A DNA stretch of 64,000 nucleotides from assembly GCF_021532275.1 (NCBI RefSeq), contig NZ_JACBOT010000024.1, positions 248,001 to 312,000 of the forward strand. The letters run 5' to 3'. How positions within the stretch are numbered: position 1 is the first letter of the stretch; each line of letters begins with the position of its first letter. Below, one piece after another: positions 63,405-64,000 of this stretch. Origin of the DNA: Brevibacterium sp. UCMA 11754 (GTDB taxonomy: Bacteria > Actinomycetota > Actinomycetes > Actinomycetales > Brevibacteriaceae). The position numbers and the translations under genes were made by a program. Below the pieces are notes generated by a model. It searched no databases and had not been told where the DNA came from. It was given only the letters and a program-made list of their open reading frames with translations.

Positions 63405-64000
63405 ATGACAAGCAATGGTAGCGGCGTCGGAGTCATCGACAAGGCCGCAATGGTTCTCTCCGCCCTTGAGGCTGGACCCGCATCACTGGCCGAACTGGTC
63501 TCACTGACCGGACTCGCCCGACCCACTGCCCACCGTCTGGCCGTTGCGCTCGAATTCCATCGCATCGTCGGACGTGATCTGCAGGGTCGCTTCGTCCTCG
63601 GCCCACGTCTGGCCGAACTTTCCTCGGCCGCCGGCGAGGACCGCCTGCTCGCCGCGGCCGGACCGGTGCTCGGCCAGCTGCGCGACCAGACCGGCGAGTC
63701 CGCCCAGCTCTTCCGCCGCCAGGGCGACCTGCGCCTGTGCGTGGCCGCCGCCGAACGCCCCGTCGGCCTGCGCGATTCGGTGCCGATCGGCGCCACCCTG
63801 AGCATGCGCGCGGGTTCCGCCGCCCAAGTCCTCCTGGCGTGGGAGGAACCCGACCGCCTGCACACCGGCCTGCGCGGTGCCCGCTTCTCCGCCACCATGC
63901 TCTCCGGTGTCCGTCGCCGAGGCTGGGCGCAGTCGATAGCCGAACGTGAGCGAGGCGTCGCCTCCGTCTCGGCCCCGGTGCGCGGACCCAGCAATCGCGT
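63405..64000 (+). CDS. IclR-family regulator (LtbR/NdgR-like), 3' truncated
   Basis: At least 198 residues; runs off the window. N-terminal winged helix VIDKAAMVLSALEAGPASLAELV, ARPTAHRLAVALEFH, then the IclR ligand domain (ETGES-like QTGESAQLFRRQGD, IGATLSMRAGSAAQVLLAW). Divergent from leuCD, as are LtbR in Corynebacterium and NdgR in Streptomyces, which control leucine genes; the same role is inferred. Confidence 0.9.
   Translation, partial: MTSNGSGVGVIDKAAMVLSALEAGPASLAELVSLTGLARPTAHRLAVALEFHRIVGRDLQGRFVLGPRLAELSSAAGEDRLLAAAGPVLGQLRDQTGESAQLFRRQGDLRLCVAAAERPVGLRDSVPIGATLSMRAGSAAQVLLAWEEPDRLHTGLRGARFSATMLSGVRRRGWAQSIAERERGVASVSAPVRGPSNR

Overview
This is 64 kb of high-GC chromosome from an actinobacterium. 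Evidence for Actinobacteria includes DivIVA and DUF2469/DUF3515/DUF177 proteins, an IclR regulator facing leuCD, a DUF4081-GNAT protein, frequent GTG/TTG starts and ATGA/GTGA gene overlaps. Gene content and order fit Micrococcales, most likely Brevibacterium. The genus is an inference from overall resemblance, because no database could be searched. The window is mainly core, vertically inherited sequence with a few accessory insertions. I see no prophage, IS element, CRISPR array or rRNA.

Layout. 1-8.7 kb: an S4-domain RNA-binding protein, a GNAT protein, and the ispG / Rip1-type site-2 protease / dxr isoprenoid cluster (with a serine hydrolase gene inserted on the opposite strand), then a glutaryl-CoA-dehydrogenase-like gene. 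9-17 kb: a PrmC-related methyltransferase, an acyl-CoA-synthetase-like remnant, a DivIVA-domain protein, rlmN, and the rpsB-tsf-pyrH-frr-cdsA translation/lipid block. 17.6-28.4 kb: a secreted M23-M15 peptidoglycan hydrolase, xerC-dprA-yifB-yraN, DUF2469-rnhB-lepB-lepB-rplS, trmD-rimM-khpA-rpsP. 28.6-37.4 kb: ffh, amt, ftsY, smc and tRNA-Asn. 37.7-49 kb: a BCCT osmolyte carrier, fpg-rnc-rpmF-DUF177, an MFS carrier, coaD, and an ectoine-type ABC transporter (ehuBCDA) with a divergent GntR regulator, then rsmD. 49-64 kb: recG, a DAK2/FakA-like protein, thiL, DUF3515, an AbiEi/nuclease-like accessory gene, ddl, a YbhB protein, gpsA-plsC-murA, leuDC and a divergent IclR regulator running off the end.

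How the genes work together. Most are housekeeping: protein synthesis (S2, S16, S19-side L19, L32, EF-Ts, RRF, RlmN, RsmD, TrmD, RimM), SRP-dependent export (ffh, ftsY, two signal peptidases), envelope building (cdsA, plsC, gpsA, murA, ddl, MEP enzymes, Rip1) and DNA upkeep (smc, recG, xerC, fpg, rnhB). Two osmolyte-uptake loci (BCCT and EhuBCDA) sit inside otherwise standard actinobacterial gene strings, which suits an organism exposed to salt.

The most unusual signals are non-coding or architectural. A pair of equal-length 58-bp palindromic elements flanks the AbiEi-like gene. The rplS terminator (14-bp stem, UUCG loop) lies inside the 5' coding part of the second signal peptidase gene. A GlnR-like box lies upstream of amt. 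Perfect inverted repeats lie at leuC and between ehuB and its regulator. There is a nested palindrome near 8.8 kb. Low-complexity insertions recur within conserved enzymes (RlmN, SMC hinge, RsmD, ThiL, DprA, S2, S16).
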